Counted from the first letter of the stretch, positions 24,497 through 36,705 are shown. The stretch: 64,000 bases of DNA from Dryomyza anilis (GCA_951804985.1 OX638134.1:80393679-80457678); one strand, 5' to 3'. Notes: a model not told the origin generated them from the letters alone. Made by a program: numbers and translations.

Positions 24497-25125
24497 ATAT
24501 TTCTTATAATTGATTTTACTTTAATCATATATTATGTATAAAAACCAAAACATTATGATTACTTATACTTGGCTGGATATCATGATTAATATTGGAAAAA
24601 TATATGCGTACATGATTTATGAGACCATTTCTCACCGTGTATAAATCAAATAAATGTTTATTTTTATATTGTATGTTTTTAATATACCTTTATTTTATAT
24701 GTTATTTAAACAAAAACTTTTTATTTTAGCATTTAACATTTTATTTAACATTTTCAGATTTCAAACCTGCTTTAAAATATGCCTCAACAATGTGAGAATA
24801 TACTACATGGTAAGTCTTTTATTATTGAATTTTTCCTAAAGAATTTCTCATTATTTCAACGTTTGTTTCTTGCACTATGAAAATTGTATAGGCTCTTTTT
24901 TGTTAGTTTCTATTCTCCCACATTGTTATATTTTTTTTACGGATTTTATGTCAAGTGACACGGTCACCCCCTAACTACTCAAGTGCTTATGCTATTCTTT
25001 TATAGACAGTCTCAGCTATTCAAACGGTATTTGTTGTTTTTTTTAAATTTATTTTTCTTTTAGTTTTTCCAATACTCTGTTTCTTCTAATACATTTTCCC
25101 AATATCATCAACCATAGTTATCATA
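24497..25125. other. Non-coding, nothing recognised
   Basis: AT-rich sequence without supportable gene or repeat; the 61-residue frame at 24654-24839 is hydrophobic low-complexity translation. Confidence 0.4.
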
Positions 25126-25714
25126 CCCAGTATGCCATGTCTTGGAGTTTTTAAAAGTCTCTAATTTGGAAAAAAATATTCAATCTCGAAATTTTTTCAC
25201 TTCTACATCTTAATATTTCTCGTATATTGAAATTTTTTGATAATATTTAAATATTTATTATTCGACGAAATCTCGAACTTTGACTATTTTTCTTTTCGAT
25301 ATCAATTCTATTTTATAAAATGTCTCGTACCGTTAAAACCACGACATATCGCATCGACATTTATATAACATTTAGGTCGAATTTGACGCTAGATTTCAAT
25401 TATGAGCAAGAGTCCGATATTGTGTAAATTCTTCTTCATCTCGTAACGATCTCCTAATGATATCGAAACGAATAGCAAACTAGTTACATTATACACATCG
25501 ATATCACAACGATAGGGTTGCGAGTTTCCTTATCAAAAATTGTTTGAGTTAACTGGAGGCTTCGAGTCGTGGTATACTGAGAATAAAATAATGAGTTTAA
25601 ATTCTGTTCTTGTGAAAAATTTCCGAAACAAGAAATGACTTCGAATTTTTAACGTGATACTACTTTGAGATTTTGTTCGAGGAAACTGTAGGCTCCAACT
25701 CGAGGTATACTGGG
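25126..25714. mobile_element. MITE-like element with CCCAGTATRCC termini
   Basis: Begins CCCAGTATGCCATGTCTTGG and ends GGTATACTGGG, giving 11-bp inverted termini with one mismatch. Both sides are bordered by TA (25124-25125 and 25715-25716), compatible with a TA target duplication. Interior words (TCGATATC, AAATGTCTCGTACCG) recur in the copies at 41450-41809 and 43440-43838. No transposase is encoded, so it is non-autonomous. A second terminus-like motif (GGTATACTGAGAA at about 25571) suggests internal duplication. Confidence 0.65.
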
Positions 25715-26444
25715 TAAACTATGCAAATGTCTGTCACTGATTTTTTTTTTGTCTATGCTGCACAACTTTTATGTTTCATAGTTTTTGACTTTGATATAAC
25801 TATGTCTAGTGCCTCGTGAGTGCCTATGCCATATAGCTCTTTTGTTTTGTCATTTTAGCGTTGTAATGCGAGTCAGTTTTCCGACTTTTGTTTTGTGCAT
25901 TTTTTTTGCAGCAGGCTTAACGCGTCATCGTTAGTGTTGATTGTTTCAAAAAAAAAAAAAAATTGAAGTAAAAAATCCCTAAAGGAAGCCATATCGTAGA
26001 CTAGGGATTTTTGCAGACTTTTTAATGCTGTGATTTAAAGTTGTTTCTATACATTTTAAACTACAGTTTTATGCAGAAACCGATATCATTTTAAAACCAT
26101 TTCATTTTTAAAGTAGAAAACGTAATCGAAGCCGCAACCGAAATTTTTATACAAAAATAGAAAACGTAACCGAAGCCGTATCAGAAACTCTTATACAAAA
26201 AACTGAAATAAAAAATTATTATATTATATTGAACGATTTCAGAACTATATCGAAATTGAAAAAAATACCCTGAAAGAAAACCAATACTCAAACCCATCCA
26301 AACCTTTATTTATTTATTTAAGTTTTAATCTCCGGTTTCAAATCATATATTGTATTTTAGTTAATATTGATATTTCAAATTCTAAATTCCATAACTTAAT
26401 TTTTGTGTTACCCTCATTTATACTTCAACAACCCATATTACTTT
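25715..26444. other. Non-coding, nothing recognised
   Basis: No gene is supported. The stretch at about 26110-26260 has repeated GAAAACGTAACCGAAGCCG phrases, which recall the CGGAACCGGAATC-type repeats near 44030-44350. Confidence 0.4.
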
Positions 26445-26714
26445 TAAAGGGTTTTTCAATAAGAGCGCTACAAAAGTTTTTTCAAGGGTTTTTCAACAGG
26501 GACGCTACAAAAGTAAAGCGACAGGGACAGCAAACGATGCCATATTTCTTACCGCTCTTTTGACATTTCACTTTAGTAAGGTTTGTCATTTCATGATGGA
26601 AAGATATACGAGCCAACAACGAGTCGAAATTATTAAAATTTACTACCGAAATTCGAATTTGTCCTGTACCTGTCGCTTTACTTTTGTAGCGTCCCTGTTA
26701 AAAAACCCTTTACA
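26445..26714 (+). mobile_element. Mariner-family deletion derivative, copy 1
   Basis: A 270-bp element bounded by GGGTTTTTCAA-type inverted ends. The left side carries two successive termini (AAAGGGTTTTTCAATAAGAG at 26446 and AAGGGTTTTTCAACAGGGAC at 26484) and the right side one (GCGTCCCTGTTAAAAAACCC). Between them, 26575-26660 keeps the transposase N-terminus (MMERYTSQQRVEIIKIYYRN), directly followed by the right terminus. The rest of the transposase, including the catalytic domain, is missing. The doubled left end suggests one copy inserted into, or recombined with, the end of another. It cannot move itself. Confidence 0.82.
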
Positions 26715-29019
26715 ACACAGCCCTATATCTTCATTTTTCGTTTTCTTTGCTTTTAGTTTTCTTTCTCCTATTTTCTTAATTAAATCTATTCTAAAGTCCC
26801 AAAAACGTCTGAATCCTTTTATTAATGCACACTGCTACTGACACTTAATGAGTCGCATTATTTTCACACATTTTTCCCCATACCAAAAAAAAAATTCATC
26901 TCGCCTCAACTCATACTATGTATTTCGTCTACACCATTTGGTGACAATAAATTTGGATTGAAGCATGCAGCAAGTTGTATGTTGTGTATTTCATAGATCT
27001 TAAAGTACACTACATTCTAAAATCCCTTAAAATAGCAAATTTCCTTGAATTGTGCCTAAATCTATGACATGGTTCCACGACTGGCTGTGTCTCTAAATGC
27101 ATTTTTAATAATGCATTATTTTTATGACACTTAACAACATGTCGTACATGATTATAAACACATGAGATACAAATGTATCTAGATATATTTGCTATAAATC
27201 AGTATTATACAGGCCTACATTAATTATTGCCCTTGAAAGACCAAATGCATTTGAATGTATAGCAATCTAAGACTAAAACAAACTTATTATAGATTTTTTT
27301 TAAAATAAAACTAAAAATGTATCTTTCGTCGAGTATCTATATGATGTACTTTGAGTGCCGCGCATAAATTACAAATATTCTATGCAAGAACTCATAATAA
27401 TTATGGCCCATAATGCTGCATCGTCTCCACTGCAGCAACTCGTTTAATTAGCTGCCTCTCGGCAAGTCTAAAAATTTTTAATTTTAGAATGCTCCTCAAC
27501 TGCAGTATCTTTAAGATGCTTATTTATTAGTTTCAATTAGCGCGATTCTCTATAATTTTTTTTTCTCCCTTTTTTCAAATACTAAAAATATATTCTGTTC
27601 TTAGTTTAATTTCTTTTGTTTTGTCTACGAAATCGTTTTAGATTTAAATTATTTCAATATTTGACCGTCTGTCTTACGCCTGGCTCCTGTCTGATTCCAG
27701 TGCGATTATCAATCGTCGGTTTGCTGTCTGTCTGGCATTTAACCATATATCGTATATATTTGCCTATCATACCGTCTGCTAGACAGACTCTCTATGTTTA
27801 TCTTCGCTTAATTGGTTCTCGATCTAATCTCGAGTGTGCTAAGCACCGGGTTTATTTTAGAGTTAAAACAAAGTCTGCCCGTTCAACTGCTACACAAATC
27901 AATTGCACTTCACAATCAGTCAACATATGGTGGTCAACACTTTTGCTTTTCAAAAAAAAAAAACCCCGTCTGTCTCGGCAGACCCTTTAACCAGTCGTCA
28001 GTCTCTGCATTTGTTTATCTTATATGATGGCTGATGTCTGTTGACAGTTTTACTAATTTTTCCATAACATTCTTATCATTTTTATGTCGTCGTCGACGTT
28101 TTCGTCTTTATTAAGTGCTTTTTACTTTGGGCATTTCAATTTATTACTCTATCTAAAATATGCCGTTTCGTCACTTGGTTTTTATCGTGTTTTTTGTTTT
28201 ATAAAAAAATGGTTTTTCTTTTAATTTTTCGATTATTTTTTTATTATATTTTATTCCACGAGAGGGTGCCATTAAATTAATTGAGCTGCTAGCATTTCGA
28301 AAATTTCTTGCACTGACAGCTGTTGTCACTTGAAATGGTGTTTGAAGCGCATGTTGTCACAGACTTGAAGATTTAGATAAGACATAGTTAATATTATGAC
28401 AAAAGTTGTATATTCCAAGTTGCCGACAGCTGTGTATGTTAAGGATATAAAAGTGTTTTTATATATAGAAAATTTTTAGTAATTAAAATAACTACTGCAA
28501 TCTTGAGGTATGTTTTAATGGTATCGACTACGTAGAAAATAATAAAACTAGAAATTTCCAGACTCGAAAAACCCCGATTTTAGAACTTCTACAAACGAAG
28601 ACTTTTGCAAAAATTCGTATACAAAATTTTGGTATTAAGTCAAATTTCCAAACTGGTTAAATTCGGGCTAATATAAAAATGGTTAGTTCATCTTTTCATA
28701 ACTGTAAACCACTATAATTTCGTAAATTGCTTCACTTTCGGGAAATCCGAGATCATATCGTCACTGTCATGCCAAAGAGGCGAATGTGCACTTTCCAAAA
28801 TGTTGGGAAATCAAATTTTAAAGTTTGAAGTGCTTTAAAAATTAGCAAAATTAATATATTTTTAAATTTTTTTCTGTTATTTTGGTTTATTCGCCAGTTA
28901 TAATAACGTATATAAAATATCTTTAGATTTGGATAACCTACTGAATAATAAATACGGAGTTTGTGAGGCTATACAGTTTTGATCAGGATCAAAACGCAAA
29001 TATATTTTTTTTTATGCTA
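26715..29019. other. Non-coding DNA, probably intron
   Basis: No gene is supported over 2.3 kb. The 124-residue frame at 27616-27990 overlaps another at 27812-28027 in a different frame. Neither has a recognisable domain, and their Cys/Ser/Arg-rich text derives from CTGTCTGTC-like runs. Confidence 0.4.
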
Positions 29020-29745
29020 TAACTTTATATTAGCGCAAGATAAAATAGTAATGTAAAGGCATTAATTGTTTGGTTTTAAAGCATCTATCTATTGGTATCA
29101 TTAATTAAAAATATTTTGTCAAACATTAATTTGCCAGGGAAAAATGTTTGGCAAAATATTTTTAAATAATGATGCAGATCGATAGGTGCTTTAAAAACAA
29201 ACAATTAATACCTCTACATCACTATTTTATCTTGTACAAATAAAAAATTATAGCAAAAAAATGGACAAATTGGTAAAATTGAAAATCTTGTCATGCCAAA
29301 AGGGCGTATCTTTTCGTTTTTTCGCTATAACTCTTTAACGATACAATATAAAATAGTGGTGTAAAGGTATTAATTGTTTGTTTTTAAAGCACCTATTGAA
29401 CTGCATCATTATTTAAAAATATTTTACCAAACATTTTTTCCGGCAAATAAAAAATGTCAAATTAATGTTTGGCAATATATTTTTAATTATTTATGCAGAT
29501 CAATAGGTGCTTTGAAAACACATAATAAATACCTTTACACCACTATTTTATCTTATACCAATAATTAGTTATGGCGAAAAAACGAAAAAATTCGCCCTTT
29601 TGGCATGACAAGATTTTAAATTTTCTAAATTTGTCAATTTTTTTGTTTTGTACAAGATAAAATAGTGATGTAGAGGTATTAATTGTTTGTTTTTAAAGCA
29701 CCTATCGATCTGCATCATTATTTAGAAATATTTTGCCAATTTTTC
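29020..29745. repeat. Series of large palindromes (fold-back repeats)
   Basis: Palindrome 1 (29020-29260) pairs AAGATAAAATAGTAATGTAA with the complementary TACATCACTATTTTATCTTG, and AAAGCATCTAT with ATAGGTGCTTT. Palindrome 2 (29325-29575) repeats the design with TATAAAATAGTGGTGTAAAG and CACCACTATTTTATCTTATA. Outside it lies a further inverted pair: CTTGTCATGCCAAAAGGGCG (29288) against CGCCCTTTTGGCATGACAAG (29592). A partial third copy starts at about 29655. A minus-type TGCCAAACATTAATTTG centre is shared. The structure suggests a fold-back MITE in tandem copies; no coding capacity. Confidence 0.85.
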
Positions 29746-32301
29746 AATTTTTCAAATTTGCCCTTTTGGTTTTGTCTATTGTGGCTAGAAATATCCAACA
29801 AAATGACACACGATTTTGGCACAGCATACTTGAGGATAAACTACATTCAAAAATATAAAAAAACGCAAATGTCAAAAATTTACCCCTTTGGCATGATACG
29901 TGACGATATCAGAAACTGTGGAAAGTTAAACTTTGCGATGAATCGGAAGCAATTCAGCAATTACACTTATTTCAGTATTCTGTATTCAGTATTCGTTTTA
30001 ATCAAAGGTCAAGTTTGAGTAATAGAAGATTAAACCAAAAAATCTGATAAGTTAAACTTTTCGATAAATCGGGCTCATTATGGATACCGCAGTAATATCA
30101 GGAGCGGCAGTAATTTCGAGTATCTTAATCAGTTTTTAAGTAATATAAGATCAAATGAAAATTATGAATTATTCATAAAATTATAAACAGTTTAACTTTT
30201 AAGAATCGAAACAATTTCTGAAATCGCTTTGATTTGGGGAAATTGAATCATTTCGGGAATTTTCAAATATGCAAAGGTTAACTTCAATGTGATGGACTGA
30301 GATATAAAGGAGATATGAATTATTTCCATATATTATTATTGATTTTTTACTTAAAATTTAATGTTATGCATATTATATAAATATTCCACTATTACAATTG
30401 TTATCGCTATACAAATATAACTCTCACTATCTTTACTTGTTTTTATATAATTCGTTTACAACAGTCACAAACAATTTATATGCTTAATAAAAATGATTAT
30501 TATCATTTCCTACTGCAAATATTTAACCACATAAGTAGTGAAAACAACGATTATATGAACGGAAGTCATATTCCTGCTTATCTCGAATACCCCCTAGTGA
30601 AATCACAAAACTTTGTATTCAAAGTTTTATCACCGAAAAAAAGCGATAAATAAAAAGCAACAAAATTCCAACAAAAATAAATCAAAATTCCACAGAATAA
30701 AACTGCTACTTATCATATAATCATAAAAGCAAATATGTATTTAGTAAAATCACGAAAATATTTTTCCAGTCTGTAAACCACAACATATGTTTTCAAATTG
30801 AAACAATTTTTGTTTTGGATTTTTGTGCCCCATACTAGAGATAATGATTGATTAATACCAATTGCAGCGTACGCATATCGTCGGACATAAACGGAAATGT
30901 TTACATACAAATAAATCGCTGAGCAATAAATATTAAAATCAATCAGCGTCTTTATTTAACACTCTGACTGACTTTGTGATGGATTTAAGTGTTTGTGTCA
31001 ATATTGACTGGCTTCGGTTGTGGTGACATACGACAATTTGATGTTTTTTTCTCCATAACTGTGATATGAAAATGCAGTCATTGTACTGTTTATTACTTCC
31101 TTGAAATTGAAAACCAAAGTATTGTCTTCGAATAAAATGAATTCTTATGAATTGCATTGTTAAAATAAAAAGTAGCTGTAGTACTAATATTTTATCACTG
31201 CATACAAATCTATCACTGTCAAAATATTTGTACTATGAGTTGTGATATTTTTTTATTTTGTTTTTGTCTGCTATAGTGGGTGCGTTTTGTAATTTTAAAC
31301 TTTTTGGTTTAACTCACGGATTCTCACCTTTTATTTTTACAGCATCATTTTTCTCGTGAAGTTTGGTGATTTTCATTTAAAGTGTTTGGGAAAATACGTT
31401 AAAGGATGATGCTGTTGGGTGTGTCTGGCATTGGTTGCGGTTCTGAAATTTAACTCTTTTGTGTGCGACTGGCAAAATATTGTTGGAAAATTTGTAAAAT
31501 GCTTAGAACAATAGCATGTTTTGGTAGCGTCGTCAATTCTGATAAATTGTACTTTGTATACAATGCAAATTGTTCGAAAGGGTACTTATGAAAAACAAAA
31601 AAAAAACAAAAAAACCAAAGGATTGTGGCGCAAAGAGGTGTATCGCGGATTTGCTATGGTTCACAATTATAAATCTTTTGTTTGTACAACTTATTGTGAA
31701 GAAAATATTTTAAAATGGGAATAACAAAATTATTTACTACATTTTCGAAATAGTATCAAGATTTTTTTGACATTAGCTGATTTTTTTTCATTTTCCAAAT
31801 TTTGTATTTACTCCAAAAAATCGTATAGATTTCTTCGAATATTTCAATGTAACTCTAAAATTGGTTTGATCAGCCAAAAAAGGTTTAAATATTTTGTATT
31901 ATATATATTATTCATTTAATTACTAATTACTATTACTAAAGTTTAATTAGAAATTATTTTGATTCCCGTATTGAAATCATTTTTTTGAAAATACATGATA
32001 TACAAAACTTATTTTCTAGAAGAATTAACGATATTTTCTACTATTCGAATATATTCTTATAATATCTTTTATTTTATCAGTTAAAATATTCATTTGAGAT
32101 ATATTTTATTAAAGAAATTGATGATGTGTTTGCTTTGAAATTATTCTAATTTCCAAAATATTTCAATATTTTCTATTCTCTTTCATATACTCAAAAATGT
32201 CAATTTTTTTTGTTTTTTTGTTGTTTATAAAAAAAAAAGTTTTCTATACCCCAGTAGAAATTTAACCTTTTAGAGAAGACTGATCACGGGGAGATCATAG
32301 C
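29746..32301. other. Non-coding DNA, probably intron
   Basis: No gene or RNA is supported. Several 60-110-residue open frames exist on both strands, without domain, splice or compositional support. Confidence 0.4.
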
Positions 32302-32826
32302 GGGTTTCTCATCAGGGACGCTACAAAAGTAGAGCGACAGGGACAGCAAACGACGCCATATTTCTTGCCGCTCTTTTGACTTTTCTCTTCAATAAGGTTT
32401 GCCATTTCATGATGAAAAGATATACGAGCCAACAACGAGTCGAAATTATTAAAATTTACCACCGAAATTCGGAGTCACGAAATGGTCCAGTCGATTGGCC
32501 GCCTCGGTCGTGCGATTTGACGCCGTTAGACTATTTCCTGTGGGGCTACGTCAAGTCTATGGTCTAAGCCAACAAGCCAGCGACGATTGATAAACTTCGT
32601 ACGAATAGCGAACGTGAAATTGCAGCAGTATCGGCCGATTTATGCTTGAAAACCGTCGAAAATTGGGTTCAGCGTCTGGACTTCTGCAAGCGTCCCGTGG
32701 TGGCCATGCAAAAGAAATCGAGAACGTACTTTTACAGGAATAAAGAATTTCATTGATATCCAAAACGGTTTTTGTTTTATTTAAAAAAACTTTTGTATTG
32801 TAACGGCTCTTATTGAAAAACCCTTT
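32302..32826 (+). pseudogene. Mariner-family transposase relic, internally deleted (copy 2)
   Basis: The left end carries GGGACGCTACAAAAGTAGAG and the right end CTCTTATTGAAAAACCCTTT, the same terminus family as the element at 26445. The frame from 32410 reads MMKRYTSQQRVEIIKIYHRN (transposase N-terminus) and then jumps directly to RNGPVDWPPRSCDLTPLDYF, the region around the third catalytic acidic residue of mariner/IS630-like transposases. The central part with the first two acidic residues is missing. A stop follows at KSMV; beyond it the frame continues as a recognisable C-terminus (ADLCLKTVENWVQRLDFCKR) with further damage. It is an inactive relic in the proposed SH2-gene intron. Confidence 0.88.
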
Positions 32827-33876
32827 AATTGTGATGTAACTGACTGGGTTATGATAAAATAAAAAACCGTTGATCTTTTCCCGATCATAACCGTAGTATA
32901 ATGCCTGCTAGGGTTAGCCGAAAGTAAAATTAAACAAAGTTGATGTAGAATTTATTATCATGGGTTTTTAAGTTAAAAAGATGGTCTTTATCTTGTAATG
33001 TTTGTAGTTTTTAATTTTTTGAATATTGTTCATATGTATACCTTATTTATACCTTATAACCCTAATAGAAATTGATCATATTAGAGTAGAAATGATCATG
33101 ATCAGATCATATTTTTTTTTGTAATGGATCGGAATATGACAACAAAATGTGCTGATCCGTTTTCGCACATGGCCCTAGAAATCATATTTATACCTTGCAC
33201 CCAAGGACCCTAGTAGACATTATCCATATTAGAGTAAAAATGATAATGCCCTGATGAAGTTGTTGTAGTAATGAATCGGAAAATGAAAAAATACAAAAAA
33301 AATAATGATCTTTCTCCTAACATGATCCTAGAATAATTTCTCCTAGGCTAGGTTCAATTTAGCCATGTATGCCTTTGTATATCGTAGTTGTAGAATGAAA
33401 AGTCACCAAATACATTTTTGCGAAAAACTTAAATTTCGAGTTTGTTGATTAATATTACAAAAAGTAATTGATGCATTTTTAATATTGAAATATCAATTGA
33501 TAGAGTAAAATACTGATTCAAATGCGAACAATTTTAGTTTCTGTATGTTTTAGCCAAACAGTAATTAAAGTAGTTCGAAAATGAGCCAAATCTTTGAAAG
33601 GACTGTACCACCGCCCAAGGAAGTTTCTTATATATAACTCTTTTGGAACTCATAACTCATGAAGTAATCAAGATACAGGCATAAAATTAAAAACGTATTA
33701 TATAAATTTACAAATAAATATGTGTTTGAATAATTGGCGTGATCTGTAGATTTTTGAATTATATAAATTTTAGAGTTAAATTACATATTTTTTTTAAATT
33801 TTGCAATAATTCTAAATTTGGCAATAATTTTAAATTTGACTTTTCAATTATCAATATTAATTTAAGCAACACCTAC
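32827..33876. other. Non-coding; contains TGATCATG-rich degenerate repeat
   Basis: About 33050-33340 is made of phrases such as ACCCTAATAGAAATTGATCA, ATGATCATGATCAGATCAT and GTAATGGATCGGAA. These recur at 41815-42200 and in inverted order at 63010-63440. No coding frame or termini are evident. Confidence 0.45.
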
Positions 33877-33972
33877 CTCTTTAGTTTTTCTTTCGCTGCG
33901 TCTGCTGCTGTTATTATCCTTTTCAGCGGTGTTATCCTCTTGTCCAAAACGATTGTATTGAAATAAACCCAT
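33877..33972 (-). CDS. Candidate first coding exon (of the SH2 gene?)
   Basis: An ATG opens 32 codons (MGLFQYNRFGQEDNTAEKDN and a polar, Ser/Arg/Lys-rich remainder ending RKTKE) and reaches an excellent donor, GAG|GTAGGT, in phase 0. The next minus-strand coding exon downstream (16334) also starts in phase 0, so the joined protein would be 32+155+274 = 461 residues. The composition changes sharply from flanking AT-rich DNA to codon-like GC content, and the sequence upstream is GC-richer like a 5' UTR. The N-terminal MG followed by a hydrophobic residue could allow myristoylation, but position 6 is Tyr, so this is weak. The link across a 17.5-kb intron is inferred from strand, phase and lack of another candidate; additional exons may lie between. 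Confidence 0.5.
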
Positions 33973-34620
33973 TTTAGCGTTGATTTTTTTTATTATTTTT
34001 ATATAATTAAAAAGTTTTCTTTCTATTATTGCACACAAAAGAATGCAAATAAAAAAACACTATAACCAAACAATGCTCTCCGAAAAAAACACAATTCACG
34101 CAAATAACACAAGAAACTTTACGTTTAATTTTAGAATACTTTTGTTTTGATTATAAGTGCGTCTCTGTCTACTCTTTGACGTTTACGAATTTTCGTTGAG
34201 TTTCCCGCGCGAGATCAGCACGTTGTACGTTCTACGTATGGAATGATTTGCTCGTTGCGAGGCGGTCGATTCAGAACTCTGCTCGGCAATGAGCTGCAAT
34301 CGGGCACCGTCATGCAACAGTCAGAAGCACTCAGAAATACACACGCACACGAATACATTGACTCGACTACCTCCCTCACACTCACTCATTGCCATTCAAA
34401 TGTAGTGAAGCGGCGGAGTGCATGAAAAGAAAAAACACTCGGAGTATTTAAAAAAAAAAATGGACGAGCTCAAACTATTCTACTTACTCTACCTACTCGA
34501 GGGGAGAGAGAGAGTGAAAATGTAAACGGCATGAATGAGTGAAAGAAGGAACGAACGAACGGATGGATGAACGGCTGACTGAACGGAAGGTCGCATATTT
34601 GAATTATGTACGACGGACTG
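33973..34620 (-). promoter_or_regulatory. Candidate 5' UTR/promoter region with GAGA repeat
   Basis: Upstream (minus strand) of the candidate first exon, base composition becomes markedly less AT-rich (about 34150-34420), as in fly 5' UTRs and promoters. A GAGAGAGAGAG run at 34503-34514, about 530 bp upstream of the ATG, matches the GAGA-factor recognition sequence. I see no convincing TATA box or initiator, so the start site is not assigned. Confidence 0.35.
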
Positions 34621-35778
34621 CCTGACGGTACGTTCTATATTGGCGCACAGGAAGGCCACTCAGCACGCGACTTTTGAGTGTGTTCTTGAGTCGCTCGCTC
34701 TCCGTACGTCATCGTACGTATTTACCCTGCTGTTTGTTGTATGGCAAGGTAATTATTTGCTTTTGCATTTTTCATTTCAGTTTCTAGCGTCAATAACGTC
34801 TGTCTCTCCTCAAATATTTCATAATTTGCACAGTATTCTTTTTTGCAGTTTTCCCCATTTAGTTTTTCCGACGGCCTTTTTTTTGCGCTGTGCACATTTT
34901 GAGTGAAGTGTCCTGTAGTGCAGTGAAAGCGGCTCAAACTGTGTTCTTCATAGTCCTGCTGTGTGCTACGCTGTCATCCTCACAACGTCGCCCTCACTGC
35001 GGTTAACAGAATCCTGCTCCAGTTACCAGTATCCTGGGTACTACTGCATATATGCGACAGACTGTCAGACTGATGCAGCGTTGTATAAACAAAATAAGGA
35101 TTGAAACGAATGAAGCCAGTTTGTGTTCATTTCACTTGTTGTTTATCTGACTGTCGCTGTCTGTCCTTTAGTCAGTCCTTTAGTCAGTCCTTTTAGTCAG
35201 TCTGTCTTTCAGTCATTCAATTCATTGACTGGCCTCATTCATTCGTTCAGCAACGCATTCGTGCTTTCATTCAATTATGGTTTTTCGCCAAACACATCCT
35301 TTAGTATATCGCAACTGCACTTCTACTTCGCCTTTTTTTATTTGCACTGCTTCATAAAAGTTGTAATATTTCCTTTCGTTTTTTTTTTCCTTGTGCATTC
35401 TAGTTTTTCATTTGTTTGTTGACTTTTTGTTTGAGTCCTTTGATGCCCGTTGAACGCGTAGCTGTTTCTTTTATTTTTTTTTAGTGCCTTTGCTCATTTT
35501 GCGTATATTATGAACCACTTTCTATTTTTTGAATCATTAAAATAAATATTATTTTATAGGGTTATTTTTCAGATAAACACACTTTTTCTAAAAAATGTTC
35601 ATATTTTGTAAAAAAATTCTCGATTCGCCATTCATGGTTTATACACTCAGAAGAAAATGTCATATTAAGTAATTAATAGTACGTTCATTGATACATGTAT
35701 TAATCATATTTTCTAATGAATTTTTAGTATTTGAAAAATTCAGTACCATTAATTTAATAATATCAATATAATTGAATA
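34621..35778. other. Non-coding upstream DNA with short sequence runs
   Basis: No gene is called. The run CTTTAGTCAGTCCTTTAGTC at about 35167-35215 is a short tandem repeat that creates a spurious frame (35123-35422). The 34640-34906 frame has no recognisable domain. Confidence 0.35.
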
Positions 35779-35831
35779 CTAGCTGGACCCGTACACGACA
35801 CGTGCAAATATTATGTGAATGCAAGGTTATG

Positions 35832-36139
35832 TAGCCGCGGTAGCTCAGTGGTTAGTGCGTTGGACTGCGAGCCGAAAGGTCCCCGGTTCAAGACTGGACT
35901 GGGGCTAACAACATCTTTTCATAGAAACATTTTCTATACCGCGCTACCTCTCGTCAGTAAATGGCAAACCTACGAGAGTAAAACCATTGCCTATGAAAAA
36001 GCTCTCACCCGCCGTTCGGATTCGGCAATAAACTGTAGGTCCCACCACTTTGAGTACAAATATAACACGCACAGCTCAAAATGGTGAGAGAGCTCGGCCG
36101 AAGTTCTATACAGGACTGTAGCGCCAAAACTATTATTAT
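35832..36139 (+). mobile_element. tRNA-derived SINE, copy 2, with intact target duplication
   Basis: Same head, boxes and body as the copy at 11388, with a TATTATTATA tail. It is flanked by perfect 9-bp direct repeats AAGGTTATG at 35823-35831 and 36140-36148, which defines the ends exactly and shows insertion by target-primed reverse transcription. The open frame at 35815-36087 crossing it has no meaning. Confidence 0.95.
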
Positions 36140-36297
36140 AAGGTTATGGAGCAATTTTATTAATATAAATAACATTTTTATTATTTATATCAGGGACCCG
36201 TGAACGTATTTTTTATTGGTTTTATAAATGAAGTAACCAAAACCAAACTAATTCTCAGCTAAAACAACTTTTCTCATATACAATTCTTTCTCAGACT

Positions 36298-36705
36298 GTG
36301 CTTCTCCGTACAATTCTTCCCAGTAGAATACTTTCCCGTAGAATTCTTCCCCGTAGAGTTTTTCCCAGTAGAAGTTTTATTGTGGTTACTTTTAGTGAGG
36401 TGAGTTTTAGTGCGGTGAGTTTTAGTGTGGTGAGTTTTAATGTAGTGAATTTTAGTGTGGCGAGTTTAAGTGCAGTGAATTTTATTGTTGTGTGTTTTAG
36501 TGTGGTCAGTTTAAGTGGGTGAATTTGAGTGTGGTGAATTTTATTGTGTTGAGATTTAGTGTGGTGAATTTGAGTGTGGTGAATTTTAATGTTTTGAATT
36601 TGGGTGTGGTGAATTTTAGTATGGTGAGTTTTAGTGTGGTGAATTTTAGTGTGATGAGTTTTAGTGTGGTGAATTTTAGTGTGGTGAATTTTAATGTGGT
36701 TGATT
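36298..36705 (+). repeat. 15-bp minisatellite TGTGGTGAATTTTAG
   Basis: First about 80 bp of CCGTAGAATTCTTCC-type repeats, then about 320 bp of 15-bp units alternating GTGAATTTTAGTGTG and GTGAGTTTTAGTGTG. Because the period is a multiple of three, it stays open and yields SVVNF/SVVSF pentapeptides, an artefact of periodicity. A small relative is at about 10915-10970. Confidence 0.88.

Noticed and set aside
26560..26841. 93-residue frame as an independent gene
   Set aside because: Its first part is a mariner transposase N-terminus and it then runs through the transposon terminus into unrelated DNA.
27616..28027. Possible small gene (124- and 71-residue frames)
   Set aside because: Two different frames overlap and the peptides are low-information, derived from CTGTCTGTC-type runs.
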